Made by a program: the position numbers and the translations under genes
The notes under the pieces: generated by a model
Told to the model about the DNA's origin: nothing
What the model saw: only the letters and a program-made list of their open reading frames with translations
Databases searched by the model: none
Shown: positions 23,912 through 35,272 of the stretch, piece after piece
How positions within the stretch are numbered: the first letter of the stretch is position 1
Layout: each line of letters begins with the position of its first letter
Assembly: GCA_047495785.1 (NCBI GenBank)
Contig: JBLDXI010000028.1
Coordinates: 1,905,462-1,969,461, forward strand
From: Lepidodermella squamata
Taxonomy: Eukaryota > Gastrotricha
Direction of reading: 5' to 3'
DNA length: 64,000 nucleotides

Positions 23912-26900
23912 ATGGTGAACGACACATCGAATAGTGCCATTCTTGAAGTTGTTCCCCTTCACTTTGATTATAAACGAGTTTTCTCATTATTCATTTATAT
24001 CAGGCTCTGTGTTGCGCTGTTTGTCTCGAATTATCCTCTGATGCAAAGGTTTTGACAAATTGCGGTCATTCTATTTGCGCTGAATGTCTTGCCAAAATTC
24101 TCGACAAGTCGAAAAAATCGGCAATTTGTCCGGAGTGCAGAAAAGAGACTAAAATCCCATCGTCTGGTTTGTGTACAAATTACGCCGTGAAACGAGTTGC
24201 CGAGGTTTGCAATGAAGCGAAATCGAAGCACGCAAAGTGGTCGAAACCGGGCGAAAAATGTAATCATGCTCACTTTGTGGCGAGAAATGATATGACGATA
24301 TGTCCCCATTGTGAAGAAAGCTACTGTTCGTTATGTTACTTGCTTCACATTGAGTGCGTCAAACTCGAAGCTTTATTTTCGTGTCACAAGGTGATCCGAA
24401 ATTTACAATCTGAAACGCCCTGTGATATTTCTCTGTTTTTCAGATTCGCGAGAAATTTGAGTGTAACACTGCTGAGGTTGACAAACAAGCTGATTTGATT
24501 CGCCATAAAATTGACGAAAACGCTGATTCGGTCAAAAGTTCGATAAAATCATCCGGCGAAGCCTTGGTGGAATGGTTCAAGAATGTGATTGATAATCGAT
24601 GCGACGAACTGATTGCTAAAGTTGAAGGAATGCGGGGTCGCTTACATGAACGTTTCAACGATGTCATGTCGAAAGACTGGATGAGCAAGTTGGACGAGGT
24701 GGAAACTCTGGCGTCAACACTCGTAAGCTCGTCGCCGTTGTGCCAGTCCCCTGAAGATGTTATATCATTGCATTTTCTAGCTAAAGAGCAGAGATGCAAG
24801 GTTAGCACTTATCAATGTAAAATCTAATATCAACGGGTTTTTTCAGTTGGGCGAATTCTTAAACATCGGGAAATGCGATGCAGCTCTGTCGAGAATCTCT
24901 TTTGCTTTCGAGAATCAATCCATCATTGAGCGTTCAACTACTGTCATTTCGGAAAGCACGAGTGTTACTGCGGAAACTGACAAGTTCAAGGATATCGGTT
25001 CTGAGGTATTGTTTTACTTTATACGGCTTAATTGCGGTGCGACCTGAGAGAGTTAGGAGTTAGGAAATCAGAATGGAGATGAACCGATCGTGCAATCGGG
25101 AATCACAGTTCGTGGTTTTTGGAGTCGAGGCCGTGTCGGTTCAGCGTAGTAGTGGTTCGTAGTTTACATTAGACATTACGACTTGCAGAAATTTACGTTC
25201 ATTCTGTTGATTTGTTTGTTATCACTAGAGAAACGAAAACAGTCGATATTGCGAAGATACATCGATTGTCAGAGTAGTGAAACGCAACAATTTTGAGGTA
25301 AGAATACGACCCAACACATGCTCCAGCTCGAGATAGCTCGGCTGCAGCCTTTCTAGGCACCCCGGCTTCATGGCATAGGCAATGTCTACTACACTTCTCG
25401 TAAGCCACGGGCCCGACCGACGGCAAAATTCTAGAGGCGATCATCTAGAGGCGATCATGATTACGATACTACGTCAAATGTGCTATTGAAGTTCAGGGCT
25501 ATAGTGACTAGCTTCCAGTGTCGTGACGGAAAGGGCTATGACCACGTCGTTGACCAGACGGAATGGGGTATCTGTGGCGCTTTTGCCTCGCCAAAATCCG
25601 AACTGGTGGCTGGATGGCAAGTTTCTATTAACTATTAACTTATAATCCCGATCTTCCAAGTCTTTGGTACATAGTACATAGCCGCAATTCAGGCTCTGTT
25701 CATAAGGCGTAAGTGAGAGGCTTGGACCACCATTTTAATCACATTGTTTGATATTTCTTCATGACCGAGAGCATTGAATTATTATAGCTTTTTAAACAAT
25801 TCTTTCATTGAAGATTTCGAGATTCAGCTTTTCTGGCATGCATATTGGCTGTGCGGCTGGGTTAGACTCGATCCCATCCTCTATCGCACGCCAGAAATCG
25901 TGATCTGAGCTGAATGCTGATGTCACAACAGGAGTTGAGACTGCTTTGGCGAATGTCTTGGCAATGAGTTCAGCTTTTGCCTTGCCGTCGGTGATGGATT
26001 TGCCTTTTGCGGTCTTGTCTTGCGGCCAACAACTGCGTTTGCACCTCGTGTTTTTTCAGTAGATTCATTAGATCAGACCCATGCCGGTTTTGCTGTTGAA
26101 GTTTTCTGTCATAGCTCGGAGGCAGAGCTCACAGTCATTGCAATTTTCTTCGCGACCAGATTTTCTATTTGCTTTGAGATGGCGGCATTCAGGGTGGTTT
26201 TAATATAAGCTTTTTCCGTATGTGGATGAAGGCGCTGCAGCTTGTTTCTTTGTTGCAGCGCTGTAGCAATCGGTGTTGTCAATTTCCAACTTTGTATCTC
26301 CCTTGCCATATGCCGTTTTATCGCTCCAACGATAACTTCCAGGTAGCGGAACCTTTCCTACCAACAGCGCGCCAGGGTGAGCGCACTAAACCACAACTTG
26401 TTCAGCCGCTTTATGAAGCTGAACGCGTTTCTCAAATGTATTACTTCGGCGACGACTATTGCCTGCAAATCGTCCATTTGCTCATCGGTTAGTTGTTGTT
26501 GGCCAGTATTTAAAGATACGCTGGTACAAAGGAACGATAGCGTGTAGATCAATGAGATTCCTCGAGGCTTCAACCTTCACAGCCGGGTGCTCCTGAGCGC
26601 CTTTTGCGCGCAAACCACGACATAGGCAGGCGAGGGGTGATCCCGCAGATCAGCAACAGCGTAGATGAGCACCCGATAGCCGATAGCCGGGGCGATGAGC
26701 ACGGTAGTCAGACCCCTTGAAAGCATATATGTTGTCGATTTGTTGAGCGAAATTGAAGTTTCGATATTCCTAATTTAATTTTTCTCAACGTTTTCCTAAT
26801 CTAGACTGATCCATACCACGAATTTCACGCAGCCGCTTCCCGTGGAGAAATCGAAGCCCTCAAGGACGTCATTGGCCGAATTCCGAAAAACTTTGTCAAA

Positions 26901-28148
26901 TTGGTCATTGAACACCGCGACAAACGAGATTCCGAACGAACCCCTCTGCTTCAGGCTGCTGCTTCTGGTTCGCTTGAAGCAATTAACTACCTTCTGGCGC
27001 TTGGTGCCGACCCATTAGCTATTGATTCGAACCAAAGGGCGACCTCTCATATCGCAGCTAAGCACGGTCGTTTAGACGTGATGAAAGTTGCTCTTGAGAA
27101 GAAGCCGGAGTTGATGGAACAAACAGATCACCACGGATCAAATTGCCTTCATGATGCCGCTCTGGCGGGGCAATTAGATGTAGTCAAGTATTTGGTCGAG
27201 GATTGTTCTTTTGACTTGAACGCAAGAGACAGTGGGGTTGCTGCGCAAACTGCTGCTCATTTGGCTTGCAGTAGTGGCAATCTTGAAGTCGTCAAATACC
27301 TAATTGATAAAGGTGCCGATTTTAAAATAGCTGACTTGGAAAAAGAGCGTACGCCAATAGCCGTGGCATGCTCGACGGGAAAGTCGGAAATAGTTAAATT
27401 TTTGCTTAATCATTCGCCAGATGCCGCATTGCAACGAGATAAGTTCGGCCAGTCGTTGCTATCTCTCGCTGCTGACAACGGTCATGTTGAAATTGTTCAG
27501 AAACTATGCGAGACATTTCCAGATTTGCTCGAAGTCGTTAATGGTGAGGGTGTCACCCCTCTCCTGATAGCGGCTGAAAGCGGGCATTTGGATGTAGTTA
27601 AGTTGTTGCTCGAGCGTGGGGCTGATTTAAAAGCTAGAGATTCTAACGGGGAAACCCTAATTCACCATTGCGCATGGTCTGGAAATCTTGAACTGTTGAA
27701 GTATGCCATGGATCTCTACCCTGAAAGCGAAAAAGTTGTCGATGATTTTCTGTGGACCCCACTCCACTCAGCAGCGGCGGGTCTGAAAGGGACTGACTGT
27801 GTCGATTATTTGCTTCAAAAAACTTGGCATATGATCGAATCATGCACGTCTGACCATCTGACACCACTTCTTGTGTCATCGAGAACTGACAACTTGAATA
27901 TTTTCAAATATCTACTGTCGAAAGGTGCTAGTCTTTGGGCGACGGCCGACAATGGTGACAATGTTCTCGGCGTGGCACTGAGGGATAAATCTTTCTCTGT
28001 CGTGTCACATTTACTTGACCTGCCCGAATCTAAATTCTTGGTTACGCATCGGAACAAAAACAAAGAGACTATCAATCAAATCGCTAAGGAAGTTTTCTGT
28101 TTGCCCGAAGAACTTATCCGTAAAATCTCACAACTTACATCAGCTTGA
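23912..28148 (+). CDS. RING/B-box/coiled-coil/ankyrin protein, gene 7 (type B)
   Basis: Exons: 23912-23947 (MVNDTSNSAILE), 24004-24390, 24444-24800, 24847-25005 and 26805-28148, giving 760 residues. The architecture is the same as gene 6: RING, B-box-like site, coiled coil, linker, ankyrins in one exon. Several stretches are identical in DNA to gene 6, including a whole intron and a block of about 230 bp near the 3' end, while neighbouring stretches differ at many sites. AATAAA occurs at about 28211, and gene 8 starts 122 bp after the stop. A decayed reverse transcriptase sits in intron 4. The reading frame is intact throughout. Confidence 0.86.
25300..25650 (-). mobile_element. Decayed LINE reverse transcriptase fragment in gene 7 intron 4
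   Basis: Read on the - strand, about 25500-25610 encodes a stretch containing HQFGFWRGKSATD followed by a hydrophobic LVNDVV segment. This resembles the conserved 'QyGFR.g.sT.dA' motif of non-LTR retrotransposon reverse transcriptases. The adjoining frame at 25199-25444 also has a long uninterrupted reading. Intact flanking domains are absent, so it is a relic in antisense orientation to the host gene. Confidence 0.5.
25431..25458. repeat. Two copies of a 14-bp direct repeat
   Basis: The unit ctagaggcgatcat occurs twice in tandem in intron 4 of gene 7, inside the LINE relic. Confidence 0.8.
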
Positions 28149-28270
28149 GCAGTTTTTGAATAACGCGCAACATCCAAGCTCTTGTAAAGATATTGCTTGC
28201 ATGCTGAAGTTAAATAAATTGTTCTCTGGCTAATTTTTGTTTGTCTTGTAGTACCTTAAATCTATTTACA

Positions 28271-31083
28271 ATGGCTGGAAGCTCAAAGTCTATCAGGGCT
28301 TCAATTCTTGAGGTTTAATTTATTGAAACGCCGTAAATTCCACGTAACTTGAATTTCTTAGGCTTTAAGCTGTGCCGTCTGCTTGGAGCTTTGCCCAGAA
28401 GCTAAAATTCTAAACGAATGCGGCCATTCGATTTGCGCCGCTTGTCTCTCAAAGCTGAATGAGGGCAACGATAGAACGACGATCTCGTGCCCTGAATGCA
28501 GAACTGTGACAACTCTGCCGAAAAATGGCCTCGCAGCCGTGCGTACAAATTACGCTGTGAAAAGAGCGGTCGAAGCTTTGAAAAGCGACGATATGATGGA
28601 TTCGAAGAAGAAAAAGCTGGGCGAAGGTTGTCGTCATTTGACATTTGTGGGGAAAGACGAAGTCACGCAATGCAATCACTGTGATGGTAACTTCTGCTCA
28701 ATGTGCTATCGTTTTCACCTGGAAAGGATACGACTCGAGGCCAGATTTGCCAGCCATAATGTGAATACCTTTTTCGACCTAAAAAGGGAAAAAATTGGTT
28801 TCAACGTATAACGGCATTTGTATTTATTAGCTCCGTGAATCATTCGACTCATCGATCTCCCGCATCAGTAATCAGGCTGACACCATTCGAGCTGATATCG
28901 AAAAGGACGCTCGTGAAATCAACGAGAAAATCGAAACCAACTGCAAAGAGCTTTTGGATGCCTTGCAAAAGGCCGTTGCGCAGCGGGCTCAGCAGCTTAA
29001 AGAAAAAACCTCTGAACTCAAAGCAAAACAGCTTGAGATGTTGAAGAAAGTTGTTTCCACTAAATCTTTGGATGGGTTGGATGAAATTAATAAGTTGTCT
29101 TCTGACTGCGATGGTGCCTCTCTCCTATTCGCGTCGGACAGTAATGTTTTAAAATTCCATGACTTATCGAGGAAGGCACGGATCAAGGTTTGAAACTGAA
29201 CGGAATTTAGGAAGATTGAAAATGCAATATGTATGTCATGTTTTGAAATGTATAGTACGATGAGTTGCTGCAGTTCGAAGTCGGAAAATCTGAATTTTCT
29301 AAGATCGAGCTGACGTGGACTGACAAGTCTCTTACCGTCGAATTTACCGATATGCTTCAGAAGGTGACTGACGTCAGTTTTACCAAGTCTTCTGCGCCTG
29401 AAGAAGCCCATTTAAAGGTAAAATTGATTACCTATGAGATTCCGTTTTCTTCACTGCAGTGTTCCGAGAACGGGGGGTAAAAGGGGGGGGGGGGGGGGTA
29501 AAAAACGAACCCCCCTGGCGTCAGAAAATTTCTGTAAAACGTAAGGGTTCCCCCTGTTGATTTGCAAATTTTGGGCTCAAAATGCTCGAGTTACCTCCCT
29601 CAGAGCTGGACCTAGTCGGATCACTGCTTCACTGTCACATTTCTAATTGCATTTCAGAATTCTGAGTACCACAAAATGCATGACGCTGCTAAAATGTCTT
29701 CGTGCCTGTGTCTCGAACTGCTTTTCGATCAAATTCCAAAAGGTTGCGAACCGCTTGTCATCGAGCATCAAGATGAACGAGATAGCAAAAGAACGCTTTT
29801 GCTGCAAGCTGCAGAATCTGGTTCGCTGAGCAAAATCAACTATCTGCTGTCCAAATCTGGAATCGATATTTTAGCAACTGATTCCGATGGGAAGACAGCA
29901 GCGCATATCGCTTCGAATGGTGGTCATCTTGAAGTCCTGAAAATCTTGCTGACACGCGAGCCAACTTTAAAGAACGTCCGTGAAAGTAACGGGCTAACTT
30001 TGCTGCACGAAGCTGCGAAGAATGGCCGCTTAAATGTCGTAAAGTTCATTGTTGAAAATGAAAACGCTGACCTTGAAGCTGTAGATAGTGACGAGAACGG
30101 CAATACCGCTGCATGTTTAGCCGCGATTCAAGGCGACTGTGATGTTGTGAAATATTTGCTAGAGCGGAATGCTAACTTTTCCCACCGGTCTGCTTGTGGC
30201 GTTTTGCCTGTAATGCACGCTGTATCAAATGATAAATTGGACGTGGTGAAGTTTCTGTTGAAGAAGAATCCTGATTTTCTAAACCAGGTCGACTTTGACG
30301 GCCAGTCGCTTCTCCACCATGCAGTCGAAAGTCTTAAAGTCGATACCTTGAAGTAAGTTAATCCAGCTTATAACGATACCTTCCTACTGCGCATTTCGCA
30401 TATTACGCCATTGTTTACTTCTTGATTATTTCAGGTGGCTTCTCAAGAAACGTCTTGAAATGGAGCGCAAAGACAACTGCGGTGAAACCGCTCTGTTACA
30501 AGCCGCTAGATACGGATATTTCGAATCCGCTAAAATTCTAATTGAGCGCGGTGCTGACGTTCATTCCGAAACATCCGAGATGGAAAAATTCTACCACGTT
30601 TGCGCTCAGTCTGGAAATGGCGACTTGATGAAATTGGCCTTGGAACTATTTCCTGGCTGTGAGTTGCTACCGGATGGTTATGGGTTCACGACTCTTCACT
30701 GCGCTGCTTTTGGATGTGAATCCTCTATTGATTGCTTGAAAGTCCTACTCGACCGTGTCAGCCACGCTATTGAAATTCCAACTGAGCCCGATAAGTTGAC
30801 CCCTCTTTTGCTAGTTGCGCGGAACGGTCACATTGAAGCTTTCAAATATTTGCTCGAAAAAGGCGCTAGCGTGAAAGCGCTGAGTAACGAAGGCGAAAAC
30901 GTGTTACATTTAGCAGTGATTGATAAACGTTACGACATGATGTCATATTTGACCGAGCGTCCTGAAGCCGCTTTCTTCATCAACCAGGCTGATAAGGATG
31001 GTGTTACGCCGTTTCAGATGGCCAGCAGAGATGACGCCCTTCCTTCGAAAATTCGAAGTAACATGCAGAAATGGGTTTTATAG
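28271..31083 (+). CDS. RING/B-box/coiled-coil/ankyrin protein, gene 8 (type A)
   Basis: Exons: 28271-28312 (MAGSSKSIRASILE), 28362-28760 (RING CAVC...CGHSICAAC...CPEC; B-box-like CRH...CNHC...FCSMC...H), 28831-29187 (coiled coil), 29256-29417 (linker), 29658-30352 and 30435-31083 (ankyrins). Total 767 residues, two more than the other type A members. The ankyrin region is split by an intron at the same place and phase as in genes 2, 3 and 5 (tryptophan codon TGG directly after the junction). A 16-base G run lies in intron 4. This is the last member of the array in the window and is separated from type A gene 5 by two type B genes. Confidence 0.86.
29483..29498. repeat. Run of 16 G
   Basis: An uninterrupted G tract in intron 4 of gene 8, flanked by a G6 run upstream and a C6 run downstream. 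It could form a G-rich secondary structure or be an error-prone homopolymer in the assembly. Confidence 0.75.
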
Positions 31084-31930
31084 GATCGACTCTGTTTGCA
31101 TGCTTCCATGTTCTGGAACTTGTTTTAGCTGTGTTTTATATCAGATCATTTATTGAAGTACATTTCTGACCAACAGTTTCCTAGTTTGAAAGCAAATTTT
31201 GATTGTTACCTCCAGTCTCAGGCTGTTGTCTATTCATGTCTCGTCGATTGTACAACGATTTAACCAGCGACTGACGATTTTGTTTATCGAATTACTAACT
31301 CCGTTTTAAACTGTTGCAGCTTCATTTCGTGACATTCTTGAAAATAAAAGTTCAGTAGCTGTTGAAAATCTGGTCTAGACTTTGCATGCGAGTTTCTAGC
31401 CTCCCACTGAAAAATTCCTCATCGCGACATAATTTCATCTCCGAAGGCGGTGAAACGGAGTGAAAATAGCCAACCAACCAGGGAAATCGATGCAAGTATG
31501 ACCCGACCAACATTACTTTTCCGTTCGGTAATTCAAAATTTACTCGGCTGCCAAGTTCGATACATACAATTGACCTCAAATGGGTCATTAGGACTTTATC
31601 GGATTCGGATTTGATAGGATTAGATTTTTAAAGTGGACAGTGCTGAATTCGATACGAAGAATGCGTGGCAGTCACCGCCCACTTTCCAATTAGTTAGTAA
31701 TGCATGACTGCTTTTTCCTTTGACAGCCATAAGAATTAACATAAAGACACAGGTGATTTCGGAAATCAATTTGGTACGGTATATGATGAAAGCTTCCGCT
31801 TTTGCTGAAATTTAATACCTTGCTTGGTAAACAAGTATATAGGTCGTAAAGTTGATTCGATTTAGCTCATTCACGTTTCAATAGGACAGATCGCGTACAA
31901 TTCAAACAATTCATTTTACTGCGTTTTCAA
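31084..31930. other. Spacer between the array and the GPCR gene
   Basis: No recognisable gene. A 78-codon antisense frame at 31352-31588 shows no family. The region closes the RING/ankyrin array and should include the promoter of the GPCR gene, but I see no specific motif. Confidence 0.55.
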
Positions 31931-34246
31931 ATGGCTCGCATGTTTCAAAGTTTCTTCGTTTTGGTGATGGCTTTATGGAGTGACCGTCCAATTCTCGCTC
32001 AGGATGACAACTCTACCGTTTACCTTACAATGCTGGCATTACTGCCTAGAAGTAACGCGACTAATTCGGCTCCATCATCAGCCTGTGAAGCCGCTGTACA
32101 GTTCGTTATTGATGTGGTGAATCCTCGAAAAGATATTCTTGGAAATTATGTTTTCCAAGTGCAAAGCGAGGATGAGGGAATTGGTGCAGATAAAGCTAAT
32201 GCAGCAGCTATTGATTTCTATCGAAAGCAGGAGGAGAGTCCGAACAGTATTATGGCTCCGCTTGTGTTTGGCCCATCAGGTTCGTGTAATAATGTTGCAT
32301 TGACATTAAAACATCTTCAGCTCACTGAATACTCACCCCGTTGCAGTGGTCCACCTCTCTTTAGAAGATCGCAGCTTTACTCGTCCTTGTTCACGGTGTC
32401 AACAGCTACCGATGCAAACGTAATAGCTGGGTTAGCTTTTCTCAAATTAATCGGAAATTGGAGAGAAATAGCGATTTTGACTAACGCCAACAACTCTAAC
32501 GAATACCTTGTAGCGGAAAGAATGAATGAAATTGCTTCTGCGAACGACATATCCGTTCTTCACTACGACAGCGTCTATGACATTGATTTAGAAGTCGCGA
32601 ACGAGTTGAAACCCAGTGATGCAAGAATAATTGTCTTATCCTTGTCCTCTGGAGCGACTTGTTTGAAGTTCTTATGCCTGTCTCACGTTGTCGGAATGCG
32701 CGCGCCCTACTATGCTTTCATCAATTTGCTATGGTGCGCTTTCGAAATCGATCAGCCAGACCCTGCCCTACCTGCAGGATGTACTATGTCAATGGTTATG
32801 GAGCAGCTAGAGATATACTTCTTCACAGGGTCGCTTCCTTTTCCGGTAAATAAGTCTACCGGCCGAACGAGTCTAGGCTACTCCGTAGCAGAATTCGACG
32901 CCTACATGACATCTTATACTAATAGCACAGATTTTTCCACACGATACCTATGTCATGACGCGATTTTGACAGCAATTATGAACGCTGATAAAGCAGACAG
33001 GATTCTGCGATCGAATTACAACGAAAGCCTAGCTAGTTTTAAAAAGGATCCTGAACTTGTTGCGGATGTTGTACGAGCCGTATCTGAAAACACTGATATT
33101 AACGGACTCAGGCTGGGCAGACTTGCCTTTAGCAAACTCGGAGATGTATTTGGGGATGACTTGTGGATTGTTCAAATGCGGAAGGGAAAGCCCGATCTTC
33201 TTGCGAAACTTGTCAAGAAAAATAGGGCAATTTTCAATCTGAGCAGCTACGAATTCACAATTATGAAAAAGCCCTACTGGCCCGGTAACAGTGCGCCGAA
33301 AGATTTGTCAGATGAACTCAATATAACTGCATTTTGTGACCGGGAAGAAGTTTTTCCAATCATTTCAGCCATCATCTCTATCGCTCAGTGCTACGCTACC
33401 ATCATTGCGTTAAAACGAAATGGTCAATCTGGGATTTTCAGAAAAATGAATGTAGTGATACTTCTATTGCTCTGTCTCTTTATGAACTCCGTTGCAATGC
33501 TGATCGTAATTGGAGCTACCTGGTTTCTTGATTTCGAATGTTCGATTCGCAATTTGGTTTTCAACTTTGCCATGTCCTTGCCGAATGCTTTTGTTTTCCT
33601 GCACGCTGTTTGGTTCTTTTCAGCAGTCAAAAAAGTTCCAATTAGAAATGCATCATCTCGGTTATATGCTATCGTCAACGTGCAGGGAGTCTTCAATGAG
33701 AAAAAGAAGCGCAAGGAAGAATCCGAAAGTCAAGCGTTTTTCTTATCAATCGAAAGCCTTGGCAAAATACTTGTTCGGAAGTACCTTGCCATAGCGATCA
33801 GCTACTGCTTTGGGCAGCTCGTCATTTTGGTGGTATATTCAGTCATTTACACATCTCGACACTCCATAACAACGTCAAAGCCTGTTTTCGATTCAAGTTT
33901 GAACTCCTACGTCGATTATATCGACCATATTTGTGTCACTCCACATGTGACCCAAATGCAAAGTTTGGTGTTTTCGATTGATTTCCTTCTTATGATCGCT
34001 TCGTTGTTCATTTGCAACCGATTAAGGAAAGTCAAAGAAACTTCTGCAATTCTACAACGCGAGTTGAAATCAGTGATCCTCGCCGCTCTTAATCAAGCTG
34101 TGCTTCTAATGGCGCTTGTCCTGGTTCTAGTTATCATGTCCAATGTAGCCCGAGATTGCGGAAAAATACTGTTGTTGGCGATGGGACTGGTGTTCTACTC
34201 ATCTTCTACTTTCGCCATTTTCTTATATCAAAAGATGAGGGAGTAA
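31931..34246 (+). CDS. Class C (GABA-B-like) G protein-coupled receptor, intronless
   Basis: A single uninterrupted frame of 771 residues. It starts with a signal peptide (residues 1-23, hydrophobic FFVLVMALW) and continues with a bilobed ligand-binding ectodomain of the ANF-receptor/Venus-flytrap type (about 30-430). A motif resembling the family's GP.S segment is present (VFGPSGSCNN). Seven hydrophobic helices follow at roughly 478-498, 507-533, 542-568, 617-640, 670-690, 708-732 and 739-760. There is no long cysteine-rich domain between ectodomain and membrane part, which favours the GABA-B branch over the glutamate branch. The C-terminal tail is very short (QKMRE). Many N-glycosylation sites (NST, NAT, NES, NLS) fit an extracellular domain. 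The lack of introns, unlike every neighbour, suggests a retrogene or intron loss. The ligand is unknown. Confidence 0.75.
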   Translation: MARMFQSFFVLVMALWSDRPILAQDDNSTVYLTMLALLPRSNATNSAPSSACEAAVQFVIDVVNPRKDILGNYVFQVQSEDEGIGADKANAAAIDFYRKQEESPNSIMAPLVFGPSGSCNNVALTLKHLQLTEYSPRCSGPPLFRRSQLYSSLFTVSTATDANVIAGLAFLKLIGNWREIAILTNANNSNEYLVAERMNEIASANDISVLHYDSVYDIDLEVANELKPSDARIIVLSLSSGATCLKFLCLSHVVGMRAPYYAFINLLWCAFEIDQPDPALPAGCTMSMVMEQLEIYFFTGSLPFPVNKSTGRTSLGYSVAEFDAYMTSYTNSTDFSTRYLCHDAILTAIMNADKADRILRSNYNESLASFKKDPELVADVVRAVSENTDINGLRLGRLAFSKLGDVFGDDLWIVQMRKGKPDLLAKLVKKNRAIFNLSSYEFTIMKKPYWPGNSAPKDLSDELNITAFCDREEVFPIISAIISIAQCYATIIALKRNGQSGIFRKMNVVILLLLCLFMNSVAMLIVIGATWFLDFECSIRNLVFNFAMSLPNAFVFLHAVWFFSAVKKVPIRNASSRLYAIVNVQGVFNEKKKRKEESESQAFFLSIESLGKILVRKYLAIAISYCFGQLVILVVYSVIYTSRHSITTSKPVFDSSLNSYVDYIDHICVTPHVTQMQSLVFSIDFLLMIASLFICNRLRKVKETSAILQRELKSVILAALNQAVLLMALVLVLVIMSNVARDCGKILLLAMGLVFYSSSTFAIFLYQKMRE

Positions 34247-35265
34247 ATAATTTCCTGAAAACATTTCCTTGCAAACATCTCGCATCTCAAAGATCGGAAA
34301 TCATTACATTTTGAGTTGAACAATTGATAGGTAATATTCAATGTTATATTTCTGCTTTTTTATATGGTGAGTCGAATGGACATACATGCCGTGTCAAATG
34401 TTTCAAAACTTCAAACATTTTTTGTTCAAGCAATAAAATATCACCCAATGCACAGCATTTTTCTCAAAATTTACATGAACTCGGCTCTCAACCGCAATTT
34501 CAGACCGTTTTCAGTGGAATAAAATTGGATACGAGCGAAGCGATTTAGCCAACGCTTTTTTTTTAAGATTTTCCCTGGAAGAGTGACTAAAAATAAACCA
34601 AATTTTCGCAATTTTCAAGTTTATGAAAACCATCAGGCGACCCCCGCGACCCCCGGCTGACTCGGCGACCCACGGAATAAGGGCGCGCGATCCCTTCATG
34701 ATCGAGAAACCGAGTAGAATTCGAGTTATTGCTGGTCCTGATTCCATAGATTACTCATAGATAGATCATAGATCATGTTTCTCTCGAATTTATCGACACG
34801 GACAATCGACACGGACTATATATGCTTGAATCGAACTCGATTCATGTCGAGACTTGAAACAAAGAAGCATCGATGTCACACGAGGGTTCTTTATTGTGAT
34901 ACCGCCGTCACTTGCATTTTATCAAATACACAGTTCACAGTTCATATCACTTCTTATACAACTTCAAGACGGTGACAATATTATAATCAACGGAGAGGAG
35001 CGTGAAGAAGTCGCTACATCAAAGTTGTTGGCTAGTTTTCGAATTCGCAGTTTAGTAGCTATACGCAAGTACTAAAATGCAAGCAACCTAGTGCGTCGAG
35101 TCTAAAATTATACAATTTTTCGCTTCAATTTCAACCGGCTGTTAAGTGAAATAAAACAACGACGACAGCCTGCAATTAATTAGTTAATTAATTAGAACTA
35201 TATTTTACGCGGGTTTCTTATATTTTCAATTGTGATTTATTGGTTTCGGTGGGTTATGAAGAAGC
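34247..35265. other. Spacer after the GPCR gene
   Basis: AT-rich, with AATAAA-like sequences at about 34433 and 34519 and a short C-rich patch (34640-34680). I see no gene, RNA or element that I can support. Confidence 0.5.
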
Positions 35266-35272
35266 CGGTGAT

